Origin: Mycolicibacter heraklionensis
Lineage (GTDB): Bacteria; Actinomycetota; Actinomycetes; Mycobacteriales; Mycobacteriaceae
Assembly (NCBI GenBank): GCA_001673575.1
Contig: LZME01000074.1
Coordinates: forward strand, 36,718-100,717
Direction of reading: 5' to 3'
DNA: 64,000 bases
Each line of letters begins with the position of its first letter. The first letter of the stretch is position 1. The notes beneath the pieces are model-generated. The model was not told the origin of the DNA, searched no databases, and saw only the letters and a program-made list of their open reading frames with translations. Below are positions 32,831-40,329 of the stretch, one piece after another. Both the position numbers and the translations under genes were made by a program.

Positions 32831-33739
32831 ATGAACGACGAATTGCGCGCCGACAACGTGGTCGGCCGCATCAAGACCATCTTCCGCTTCCCCATCAAAT
32901 CGGTCGGCGGCCGAAGCATCGCCCAGACCCACATCGATATGGATGGCGGTCTGGGCGATCACCGGTACGCCTTCATCGATGTCGAGACCGGCAATCTGTG
33001 CAACGCGAAGAATCCGCGCAAGTACGGCAGCCTGCTGGCCTGTCGGGCCTACTACCTCGATGAACCACGACCCGGACGGCCATTGCCCACCCTGGAAGTC
33101 GTCTTCCCCGACGGACGGGTTCACCGCAACGTCGGCACCGACCTCGACGACGCCATGTCGCGCTACCTCGGCCGCACGGTGCGCCTGGCCGAAGCCGTTC
33201 CGAGCGACGCGAAGACCGAGCTGGTCTGGGACGCGGCGACCGGCCTGCCCAAAGAAGGGGTGTACAGCCACACCACCACGAACTCCGACGGCGACGAGGT
33301 CTTGACCTACGGCCCGCTGCAAGCCAACCGGTTCTTCGACCTGACACCACTGCATTTCATAACGACCTCGACGCTCAACCACTTTCAACGACTGGAACCC
33401 GCCGCGCGGTTCAACCCGCGCCGTTACCGGCCCACGATGGTCATCGACACCCCAGCGCCCGGCCTCGTCGAAGACGCCTGGGTAGGCGGACGGCTCAGCA
33501 TCGGAGCGGCGGTCTCAGCCAGCGTCGACCTATGCACGCCGCGATGCGTGATGTCCACGCTCGCGCACGGCAAGGATGTGCCCCTGGACCGGGCGACCCT
33601 GCGAACCATCGCCAAACACAACAGCAAGGCCGTCGGGGATTTCGGGCGGCTGGCATGCGCCGGGGTGTACGCCACCGTGACGGCGACGGGACCGGTTCGG
33701 GTGGGCGACCCGGTGCGATTCGAGTCGGGCAGCAACTAG
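32831..33739 (+). CDS. MOSC-domain protein (molybdenum cofactor binding, mARC-like)
   Basis: A 302-residue protein with an N-terminal MOSC beta-barrel (VVGRIKTIFRFPIKSVGGRSI) and a C-terminal MOSC core. The core contains CTPRCVMSTLAHG, where Cys239 matches the Moco-coordinating cysteine of the mARC/YcbX group. No ferredoxin domain is fused, unlike YcbX. ATG 32831 has a GGGAG before it. It is the first gene of a four-gene plus-strand operon with RidA, nitrilase and membrane genes. A reductive role on N-oxygenated compounds is an inference from the family. Confidence 0.85.
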   Translation: MNDELRADNVVGRIKTIFRFPIKSVGGRSIAQTHIDMDGGLGDHRYAFIDVETGNLCNAKNPRKYGSLLACRAYYLDEPRPGRPLPTLEVVFPDGRVHRNVGTDLDDAMSRYLGRTVRLAEAVPSDAKTELVWDAATGLPKEGVYSHTTTNSDGDEVLTYGPLQANRFFDLTPLHFITTSTLNHFQRLEPAARFNPRRYRPTMVIDTPAPGLVEDAWVGGRLSIGAAVSASVDLCTPRCVMSTLAHGKDVPLDRATLRTIAKHNSKAVGDFGRLACAGVYATVTATGPVRVGDPVRFESGSN

Positions 33740-33754
33740 GCAAGGAGGACAACC

Positions 33755-34171
33755 ATGATTCAGCGGCTCACGCCCGACGTCGGCTACCTGCCGCCGGCAA
33801 TGTTCGACGCGTTGGGGATCTCGCAACTGGTGATCGCCGGAGGACTGGTGCACTGGTCGGGAATCGTTGCAGCGCAGGCTGATACCGACGGGATCAGCGT
33901 TCCGGCGGCTGATGTTTCCGGTCAGCTGACCTTCATTCTGGACAAGCTGGACGCCATGCTTGCCGCGGTCGGCTCCGATCGGACACAGATCGTGAGCATG
34001 ACCGTCTACAGCACCGCGATCGACGACTTGTCGGCCGCGCTGGCGTGTGTTTATGCACCATGGGTGGGAGAACACCGCCCGGCACTCACCTCGATCGGAG
34101 TCGCACGGCTGTCCCTGCCGCAGACGTTGCTCGAGGTCCAGGGCTGCGCCGTCGTTCCGGAAAGGCGATGA
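33755..34171 (+). CDS. RidA (YjgF/YER057c/UK114) family protein
   Basis: A 138-residue RidA-fold protein; members hydrolyse reactive enamines or imines, or act in related degradative pathways. A recognisable core includes LDKLDAMLAAVGSDRTQIVSMTVY and a C-terminal VARLSLPQTLLEVQG, but the usual strict RidA signature with the catalytic Arg is only partly matched, so it may belong to another YjgF subgroup. It has an AAGGAGG ribosome binding site, and its TGA overlaps the next ATG. Confidence 0.8.
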   Translation: MIQRLTPDVGYLPPAMFDALGISQLVIAGGLVHWSGIVAAQADTDGISVPAADVSGQLTFILDKLDAMLAAVGSDRTQIVSMTVYSTAIDDLSAALACVYAPWVGEHRPALTSIGVARLSLPQTLLEVQGCAVVPERR

Positions 34172-35127
34172 CCATGGTTCTTGCTGCAGCTGTCCAACTG
34201 GAGGCGGTACTCGGCGACGTTCCGGCCAACCTTGCCGCCTGTGAACGGCTGGCGGACGAGGCGGGCCGCGCCGGCGCCAGGATCATCGCCCTGCCAGAGT
34301 TCTTCACCACCGGTATCGGTTTCGAACCGGCGCTGGCCACGGCGGCGTTGCCGCCCGACGGTGCAGCCACCGAACTGCTTACCGCGCTGGCTCGTCGGCA
34401 CCGCGCGCTGGTCGGTGGGTCCTTCCTGTGCCGCGATCCCGACGGCCACGTCCGCAATGCCTATCTGCTCGCAGGTCCCGACGGCGGTTCAGGGGCCGGC
34501 GTGGTGGGGCGCCACGACAAGGATCTGCCCACAATGTGGGAGAACGCGTTCTACACCACCGGCGACGACGACGGGGTGCTGACGGCAGGCGAACACACGG
34601 TCGGCGCCGCGGTGTGCTGGGAGCTGATGCGCACACAGACGGTGCACCGGCTGCGCGGCCGGGTGGATCTGGTGATGACCGGCTCGGGCTGGTGGTCGAT
34701 TCCGCGTTGGTCGCCCCACGCCCTATTCGACCGCCTCGAACGCAACAACGCCGGCACCGCGCGCCAGGCGGCGGCGTCGTTCGCCCAGTATGTCGGCGCC
34801 CCGGTGGTGCACGCCGCCCATGCCGGCACATTGACCTGCGCGATGCCCTGGCTGCCGCTTCGGTACCGCGGCCGTTTCGAAGGCGCCACGCTGATCGCTA
34901 CCGCGGACGGCACCGTCATCGCGGAGCGCCACGCCGATCAAGGCGAAGGGATCGTGCTCGCAGAGATCACCCCCGGCCGGCAGCCGGCTCGACTGGCGCC
35001 GCCGGCCGGCTTCTGGCTGCATCGCCGCGGGACGCTGCCCACCGCGGTGTGGCATTACCAACGCTGGCATGGGCGGCGCTGGTATCGGCACCACGTCTAT
35101 CGGCACAACGTCGCACAGAACGTCTGA
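34168..35127 (+). CDS. Carbon-nitrogen hydrolase (nitrilase superfamily)
   Basis: A 319-residue enzyme with the Glu-Lys-Cys triad: Glu44 (LPEFF), Lys118 (RHDKDLP) and Cys150 (AVCWELM). Members hydrolyse nitriles, amides or carbamoyl groups. The C-terminal extension (about 285-319) is rich in His/Trp/Arg and not typical. ATG 34168 overlaps the RidA stop (ATGA), so it is co-translated. The substrate is unknown; the context suggests a nitrogen compound processed with the MOSC and RidA proteins. Confidence 0.87.
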   Translation: MTMVLAAAVQLEAVLGDVPANLAACERLADEAGRAGARIIALPEFFTTGIGFEPALATAALPPDGAATELLTALARRHRALVGGSFLCRDPDGHVRNAYLLAGPDGGSGAGVVGRHDKDLPTMWENAFYTTGDDDGVLTAGEHTVGAAVCWELMRTQTVHRLRGRVDLVMTGSGWWSIPRWSPHALFDRLERNNAGTARQAAASFAQYVGAPVVHAAHAGTLTCAMPWLPLRYRGRFEGATLIATADGTVIAERHADQGEGIVLAEITPGRQPARLAPPAGFWLHRRGTLPTAVWHYQRWHGRRWYRHHVYRHNVAQNV

Positions 35128-35139
35128 GGAGGCACCATC

Positions 35140-35586
35140 GTGAATTGGACCGGCGGAGCACTGGGCACCGACACGCTGATCACCCTGCTGGCGGCAGGCC
35201 TGACCTTCCTGCTTGCCCTGGGGCTGGGCATCTGGAAGTACCGGCAGATGGTCACCCGGCCGGAGCGCCACGCCCATCCCTACGTCGACATCGCACACCG
35301 CGCCGCGCTGCTGTATTCCTTCGCCACCCTGCTGCTGGCGGTTTTCGTCGAGCTCAGTGCCTGGCCGACCTGGGTGAATCTGACCGCCGCCCTGGTGGTC
35401 GTGTTCTACTTCCTGGCCGCCATCGCCAGCTACATCGTGCACGGCGCCCTGCAAGACACCACCAATCAGTTCGAGCATCCCTCTGCGGGATTGCACGTGT
35501 CGATGGTGCTGCTGATCGTCGGTGAGATGGGCGGGTTTGGCGTGCTGCTCGCCGGGTTCGTCGCCGGTTGGCTCGGCCGAGGCTAG
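35140..35586 (+). CDS. Four-helix membrane protein of the MOSC-RidA operon
   Basis: A 148-residue protein with hydrophobic segments at about 11-32, 52-70, 73-99 and 120-145. The GTG start at 35140 has a GAGGAGG site upstream and follows the nitrilase gene by 12 nt. No family was recognised. It may anchor or transport for the operon; this is an inference from position. It converges with the HNH gene at 35590. Confidence 0.75.
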   Translation: MNWTGGALGTDTLITLLAAGLTFLLALGLGIWKYRQMVTRPERHAHPYVDIAHRAALLYSFATLLLAVFVELSAWPTWVNLTAALVVVFYFLAAIASYIVHGALQDTTNQFEHPSAGLHVSMVLLIVGEMGGFGVLLAGFVAGWLGRG

Positions 35587-35589
35587 CGC

Positions 35590-36231
35590 TCAGGCAGCGC
35601 CTTCGCCGAGGTAGCGCATCCACACCGGATCGAGATCGTGGATCACCGCCAGCAGCCGCCAATGCTGGCCCTTGGGCGAGGTGGGCACCAACCGCAGCGT
35701 CCAGCCGATCTCGGCCAGCAGCCGGTCCGCCTTGCGGTGATTGCAGGTCGAGCAGGCGGCCACACAGTTCTCCCAGGAGTGGTCACCGCCGCGGCTGCGC
35801 GGCACGACGTGGTCTACGGTGTCGGCCTTGCCCCCGCAGTAGGCGCAGCTGTGTTGGTCGCGGTGCATCAGTGCAGCCCGGGTCAACGGGATTCGGGCCC
35901 GGTACGGAACCCGCACGTAGTTCCGCAGCCGGATCACCGACGGCACCGGCACCGACCTGGTCGCCGAGTGGATGACTGGGCCGGCCGGATCGTCGTGCAC
36001 GATGTCGGCCTTACCGCAGATCAGCATGACCACGGCACGCCGCAGCGACAGCGCCGTCAACGGCTCGAAGGTGGAGTTCAGCAGCAATACCCGCCGACGA
36101 GTCCAGATCGATGCGGCGTCATTGCTGGTCCCAGCGCCGGAAGTGGCGACCGAATGCAGGCATGGGGCGGTGGCAAGCCCGCTCAGGCTCGCCGGTGGGG
36201 CACCGGGGGTGCGGTGGCCCCGACGTTTCAT
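35590..36231 (-). CDS. HNH endonuclease-family protein (Rv2469c-like)
   Basis: A 213-residue protein with a conserved N-terminal part (SIWTRRRVLLLNSTFEPL) and an HNH zinc-finger domain CAYCGGKADTVDHVVPRSRGG...WENCVAACSTCNHRKAD. ATG 36231 (MKRRGHRTPG) is preferred; 36291 would add 20 residues. The family is conserved in actinobacteria and its cellular target is unknown. It is divergent from glbO. Confidence 0.9.
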   Translation of the reverse strand: MKRRGHRTPGAPPASLSGLATAPCLHSVATSGAGTSNDAASIWTRRRVLLLNSTFEPLTALSLRRAVVMLICGKADIVHDDPAGPVIHSATRSVPVPSVIRLRNYVRVPYRARIPLTRAALMHRDQHSCAYCGGKADTVDHVVPRSRGGDHSWENCVAACSTCNHRKADRLLAEIGWTLRLVPTSPKGQHWRLLAVIHDLDPVWMRYLGEGAA

Positions 36232-36265
36232 ATCCGGTCTTGTAGCCGGTTTAGATGTCGCACCA

Positions 36266-36294
36266 TTGACCTCCGCCGAACAGTTCACCATGAT
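36266..36294 (+). promoter_or_regulatory. Candidate promoter of glbO-aglA
   Basis: TTGACC (36266-36271) is separated by 17 nt from CATGAT (36289-36294), about 72 bp upstream of the glbO start. It fits a housekeeping promoter; the -10 box is weak. Confidence 0.35.
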
Positions 36295-36365
36295 TCGGCG
36301 CTGGTCGCACGCCTATTTGCTGTGTGTTCACCGGCAGTCACCGGCGATGCCCCACAATGGGGGCG

Positions 36366-36764
36366 ATGCAGCCGATAGAAGAACCCTCGTTTTATGACGC
36401 CATCGGCGGTGCGGAGACCTTCCACGCCATCGTGTCGCGGTTTTATCAACTGGTCGCTCAGGACCCGATCCTGCGCCCGATGTACCCCGCCGACGACATG
36501 GCCGGCGCCGAGGAACGATTGCGGATGTTCCTCGAGCAGTACTGGGGCGGGCCGCGCACCTACACCGAGCTTCGTGGACACCCGCGCCTGCGGATGCGCC
36601 ATATCCCCTACCGGATCGGCCCGATGCAGCGCGATGCGTGGCTGCGCTGCATGGTGACGGCCATCGACGAGATCGACAGCGACACTCTCGACGATGCACA
36701 CCGCGGCGAACTGCTGCAATACCTGCATTCGGCGGCCGACTTCCTGGTCAACGCGCCGATCTGA
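36366..36764 (+). CDS. glbO: Group II truncated haemoglobin
   Basis: Oxygen-binding 2/2 globin. The 132 residues contain [13 protein letters not shown] (CD1 Tyr region), [10 protein letters not shown] with the proximal His, and RDAWLRCM with the conserved TrpG8, matching GlbO. The N-terminus has a few extra residues ([15 protein letters not shown]). ATG 36366 has GGGGG before it. Its stop overlaps the aglA start by 1 nt. Confidence 0.93.
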   Translation: MQPIEEPSFYDAIGGAETFHAIVSRFYQLVAQDPILRPMYPADDMAGAEERLRMFLEQYWGGPRTYTELRGHPRLRMRHIPYRIGPMQRDAWLRCMVTAIDEIDSDTLDDAHRGELLQYLHSAADFLVNAPI

Positions 36765-38350
36765 TGGGCGCCAGCGAGAACCCTGACCGCCCCGGCCAGA
36801 CCCCGTGGTGGGCCGACAGCGTCTTCTACCAGGTGTATCCCCGCTCGTTCGCCGACAGTAATGGCGACGGGGTCGGCGATCTGGACGGAGTGACCGCACA
36901 CCTGGACTACCTGCGCGAAATCGGCGTCGACGCGATCTGGCTCAACCCGGTGACGGTGTCGCCGATGGCCGACCACGGCTACGACGTGGCGAATCCACGT
37001 GATATCGATCCGCTCTTCGGCGACCTCGCGGCACTGGATCGGCTGGTGGCCGCCGCCCACGCGCGGGGAATCAAGCTGACGATGGACCTGGTGCCCAACC
37101 ACACCAGTTCGGCGCACCCGTGGTTCGTCGAGGCACTGGCCGCCAAGCCCGACGGTTCCGCGCGCGACCGCTACATCTTCCGCGACGGGCGCGGACCCGA
37201 CGGCCAGCTGCCGCCCAACAACTGGGTGTCGGTGTTCGGCGGCCCGGCCTGGACGCGGGTCACCGAACCCGACGGCCCGGGCCAGTGGTACCTGCATCTG
37301 TTCGATGTGTCCCAGCCGGACCTGAACTGGGACAACCCCGAGGTGTTCGCCGATTTCGAGCGAACCCTGCGGTTCTGGCTGGACCGCGGCGTGGACGGCT
37401 TCCGTATCGATGTCTCGCACGGCATGGCCAAGCCGGCCGGTCTGCCGGACATGCCGGTCACCGATGTGAAGCTGCTGGCCCACCAGGACGACGACCCGCG
37501 CTTCAACCGGCCCGGCGTCCACCCGATTCACCGGGCTATTCGCCGGGTCATGGACGACTATCCGGGCGCGGTGAGCGTCGGCGAAGTCTGGGTGCACGAC
37601 AACGATCAGTTCGCCGAGTACCTACGGCCCGACGAACTGCATCTGGCGTTCAACTTCCGGCTGCTGCAAGCCGACTTCGATGCCCAAGAGATCCGTGGCG
37701 CGATCGACAATTCGCTGGCCGCGGTGGGGTCGGTGGGCGCCAGCGCCACCTGGGCTTTGGAGAACCATGACGTCGAGCGGGCGGTCACCCGCTACGGCGG
37801 CGGGGCCGTCGGGCTGGACCGAGCCAGGGCTATGGCCCTGGTGTTGTTGGCCCTGCCCGGCGCGGTGTTCGTCTACAACGGCCAGGAGCTGGGCCTGCCC
37901 AACGTGGAGCTGCCCGATTCGGCCCTGCAGGACCCGGTGTGGGAACGCTCGGGGCACACCGAACGCGGTCGCGACGGCTGCCGGGTGCCGGTGCCCTGGT
38001 CCGGCGATGCGCCGGCGTTCGGATTTTCCGACAATCCCGACACCTGGCTGCCGATGCCGCCGGACTGGGCACGCCTGACTGTCGAGAGACAACGCGGCGA
38101 CCGCAACTCGACGCTGTCGCTGTACCGACAGGCTCTCGAGATACGTAGGAGCCGAAACGAACTCGCGGGATCGCAGATCGATTGGCTGGACGCACCGCCG
38201 GGACTGCTGGTCTTTCGGCGCGCTGGACTGGTGTGTGTGCTCAACGCCGGGAACAGCCCGACGGACCTGCCGGAGGGCCGGTTGATTCTGTCCAGCGCCC
38301 CAGTCGCCGAGGGACTCTTGCCGCCGAACGCCGCCGCGTGGTTGGTCTGA
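36764..38350 (+). CDS. aglA: GH13 alpha-glucosidase
   Basis: Alpha-glucosidase or trehalose-type glycoside hydrolase of family 13, 528 residues. Motifs are VPNHTSSAHPWF, GFRIDVSHG (nucleophile Asp216), GEVWV (acid/base Glu274) and ENHDVE (Asp336). The ATG overlaps the glbO stop (TGATG), so the two are coupled, an unusual pairing conserved with M. tuberculosis (Rv2470-Rv2471). Substrate by family only. Confidence 0.93.
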   Translation: MGASENPDRPGQTPWWADSVFYQVYPRSFADSNGDGVGDLDGVTAHLDYLREIGVDAIWLNPVTVSPMADHGYDVANPRDIDPLFGDLAALDRLVAAAHARGIKLTMDLVPNHTSSAHPWFVEALAAKPDGSARDRYIFRDGRGPDGQLPPNNWVSVFGGPAWTRVTEPDGPGQWYLHLFDVSQPDLNWDNPEVFADFERTLRFWLDRGVDGFRIDVSHGMAKPAGLPDMPVTDVKLLAHQDDDPRFNRPGVHPIHRAIRRVMDDYPGAVSVGEVWVHDNDQFAEYLRPDELHLAFNFRLLQADFDAQEIRGAIDNSLAAVGSVGASATWALENHDVERAVTRYGGGAVGLDRARAMALVLLALPGAVFVYNGQELGLPNVELPDSALQDPVWERSGHTERGRDGCRVPVPWSGDAPAFGFSDNPDTWLPMPPDWARLTVERQRGDRNSTLSLYRQALEIRRSRNELAGSQIDWLDAPPGLLVFRRAGLVCVLNAGNSPTDLPEGRLILSSAPVAEGLLPPNAAAWLV

Positions 38351-38363
38351 TCGGGAAGTCAGG

Positions 38364-39206
38364 TCACCGCCGAGCGGTTGCGGCGTCGGCGAATTCGGCG
38401 ACCAGATCCGCCAACCGGTCCGGCTGATCGATCATCGAGTAGGTGCGCGCGCCGTCGATGAGTTCGAAGCGGGAGTTGGTCAGCGTACTCGCGAGGCGCC
38501 TCCCGTCCTCGACGGGAAAGAACAGATCGTCGGCGGACCAGGCGACCAGAGCCGGCTTGGTGAACGCGTGAAGTCGCGCCCCCGCATCCAGGGAGGTCTG
38601 CTGGTTGAGCGACTTGGTGAGCAGGCGGAGGTCCTCGGCGACGCCGGCATCCCCCAGCGCGGTCCTGACCCACTCACGCACCAGGTCATGGATATCGCGG
38701 TGCGCCAGCTTCCCGTAGGCGTAATGACGAACCGCGCGCATCCGCATCGGTTGTAGCGCAACACGGAAGGTGATGGCGGTCTTCGCAGCCACAATGAACG
38801 GATTGATGATGGGCGGCGGGAAATGCTCGAAGGCGTCGCAGCTGGTCAACACCAGCGCCCCCAGCCGGTCCGGGTGGTTGACCGCGACCAGCTGGCTGAT
38901 CAGGCCTCCGGTGTCGTTGCCTACCAACACCACGTCCTCGAGGCCGAGTGCGCCCATGAATGCGTCGACCATGGCGGCGATCCCGGGCAGGGTTCTGTCA
39001 GCGCCGGACCGCAACGCCGTCGGATGCGCGCCGAGCGGCCAATTCGGGGCGATGCAGCGGAGACCTCGCGCTGCCAGGCGGGCGCTCAACGGCCCCCACA
39101 GCGAGGCGCCCATGGCATAGCCGTGGACGAACAGCACCGGGCGGCCATCCTGCGGGCCGGCGGTGTCGTAGTGGATTGTTCCAGCGTCAATGTCAACGGT
39201 GGGCAT
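38364..39206 (-). CDS. Alpha/beta hydrolase with Asp nucleophile
   Basis: A 280-residue protein with the oxyanion hole HGYAM, the nucleophile elbow GNDTGG (Asp98), a cap domain, and an acid near SADDLFF. The Asp nucleophile resembles haloalkane dehalogenase and epoxide hydrolase types, so these are candidates rather than an esterase. It is divergent from a TetR regulator with a 22-bp gap, which suggests it is the regulated gene. Confidence 0.85.
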   Translation of the reverse strand: MPTVDIDAGTIHYDTAGPQDGRPVLFVHGYAMGASLWGPLSARLAARGLRCIAPNWPLGAHPTALRSGADRTLPGIAAMVDAFMGALGLEDVVLVGNDTGGLISQLVAVNHPDRLGALVLTSCDAFEHFPPPIINPFIVAAKTAITFRVALQPMRMRAVRHYAYGKLAHRDIHDLVREWVRTALGDAGVAEDLRLLTKSLNQQTSLDAGARLHAFTKPALVAWSADDLFFPVEDGRRLASTLTNSRFELIDGARTYSMIDQPDRLADLVAEFADAATARR

Positions 39207-39216
39207 TGGAAGCTCC

Positions 39217-39227
39217 TAACATAGTTA
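39217..39227. promoter_or_regulatory. Palindrome between TetR and hydrolase genes
   Basis: TAAC-ATA-GTTA lies in the 22-bp gap between divergent starts and overlaps the hydrolase ribosome binding region. It is short but placed as an operator for the TetR-type regulator. Confidence 0.35.
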
Positions 39228-39228
39228 C

Positions 39229-39870
39229 GTGCAACCTGCCGATAACTTACCGACAGCCTGTACGGAAATCAAGCGTCGGACGCAAGCCGAGCGCTCCGCC
39301 GCCACCCGTGCTGCCCTGATGAGCGCGGCCCGCAGACTGTGGGGCGCGCGTGGCTACGCCGCCGTGGGAACCCCGGAGATCGCGGAGGCCGCCGGGGTGA
39401 CCCGGGGCGCGATGTACCACCAATTCCCGGACAAGGCAGCGCTTTTCCTGGCCGTCGTGGAGTCCGTGGAAGCCGACGTGATGGTGCGCCTCGCCGAAGC
39501 GGTGGCCGCCTCCGCAGCAACCACCCCTGCCACCGCGTTACGGGCGGCCGCCGAGAACTGGCTGGTGGTCGCCGAAGATCCGGAAGTGCGCCAACTCGTC
39601 CTGCTCGATGCCCCCAACGTCCTGGGTTGGGACGGCTTTCGCGACGTGGCCCAGCGCTACAGCCTGGGCATGACCGAACAGCTGCTCAGCGAAGCCATGC
39701 AGACCGGACAACTCCCCCACCAGCCGGTCCGCGCGCTGGCCCACGTGCTGATCGGCGCGCTCGACGAAGCAGCGATGATGATCGCGACCGCTGACGACCC
39801 CGAGCAGACGCGCGCCGACGTGAGCGTCGTCATTCAGCGACTGCTCGACGCCATGCTCACCGAGGGCTGA
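39229..39870 (+). CDS. TetR-family transcriptional regulator
   Basis: A 213-residue regulator with a helix-turn-helix at about 45-70 (GTPEIAEAAGVTRGAMYHQF) and a C-terminal ligand-binding domain. GTG 39229 is the longest start; a later start is possible because residues 1-15 are not conserved-looking. It probably represses the divergent alpha/beta hydrolase. It converges with the thioesterase gene. Confidence 0.9.
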   Translation: MQPADNLPTACTEIKRRTQAERSAATRAALMSAARRLWGARGYAAVGTPEIAEAAGVTRGAMYHQFPDKAALFLAVVESVEADVMVRLAEAVAASAATTPATALRAAAENWLVVAEDPEVRQLVLLDAPNVLGWDGFRDVAQRYSLGMTEQLLSEAMQTGQLPHQPVRALAHVLIGALDEAAMMIATADDPEQTRADVSVVIQRLLDAMLTEG

Positions 39871-39888
39871 GCTGGAGCGTCAACGCGC

Positions 39889-40329
39889 TCAGCGGATGAA
39901 TTTCTCCAGGTAGGCGCGATGGTCCGCGGACAGCCGCACCAGCTTCTGCTCGTCGATGCTGAACGTGGCCAACTGCGTCTCGGCGATCACTGCGGGCCGT
40001 GAATCCGGGGCCGCGTGCACCGAGCGCACCTCGTAGCCGATGGTGAAGTCCACCGTGCGCAGCCGAGACACCCACATCGTCACCTGCAGCGGTGAGTCCG
40101 TCAGCCGCAGCTGCCCCTTGTAGGCGACTTTGACCTCGGCGATCAGCAGACCGACGCTGGTGATGTCGACCGCGAACGCCGGCGACAAGAAGGGCACCCG
40201 CGCCTCTTCGAGCAGCGTCACCATAGTCGCGTGGTTCACGTGCTGGTACATGTCGATGTCCGACCAGCGCACCGGAACCGCTGCCACAAAGCCCACCGGC
40301 GCCCCGGTGGACTCTCCTGCCGCACTCAC
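39889..40329 (-). CDS. Acyl-CoA thioesterase, 4HBT hot-dog family (Rv2475c-like)
   Basis: A 146-residue hot-dog-fold thioesterase with [24 protein letters not shown], where Asp and His match the 4HBT active site. The GTG start overlaps the gdh stop (GTGA), so the two are coupled. Hydrolyses an acyl-CoA of unknown chain; the link to glutamate catabolism is position only. Confidence 0.88.
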   Translation of the reverse strand: MSAAGESTGAPVGFVAAVPVRWSDIDMYQHVNHATMVTLLEEARVPFLSPAFAVDITSVGLLIAEVKVAYKGQLRLTDSPLQVTMWVSRLRTVDFTIGYEVRSVHAAPDSRPAVIAETQLATFSIDEQKLVRLSADHRAYLEKFIR

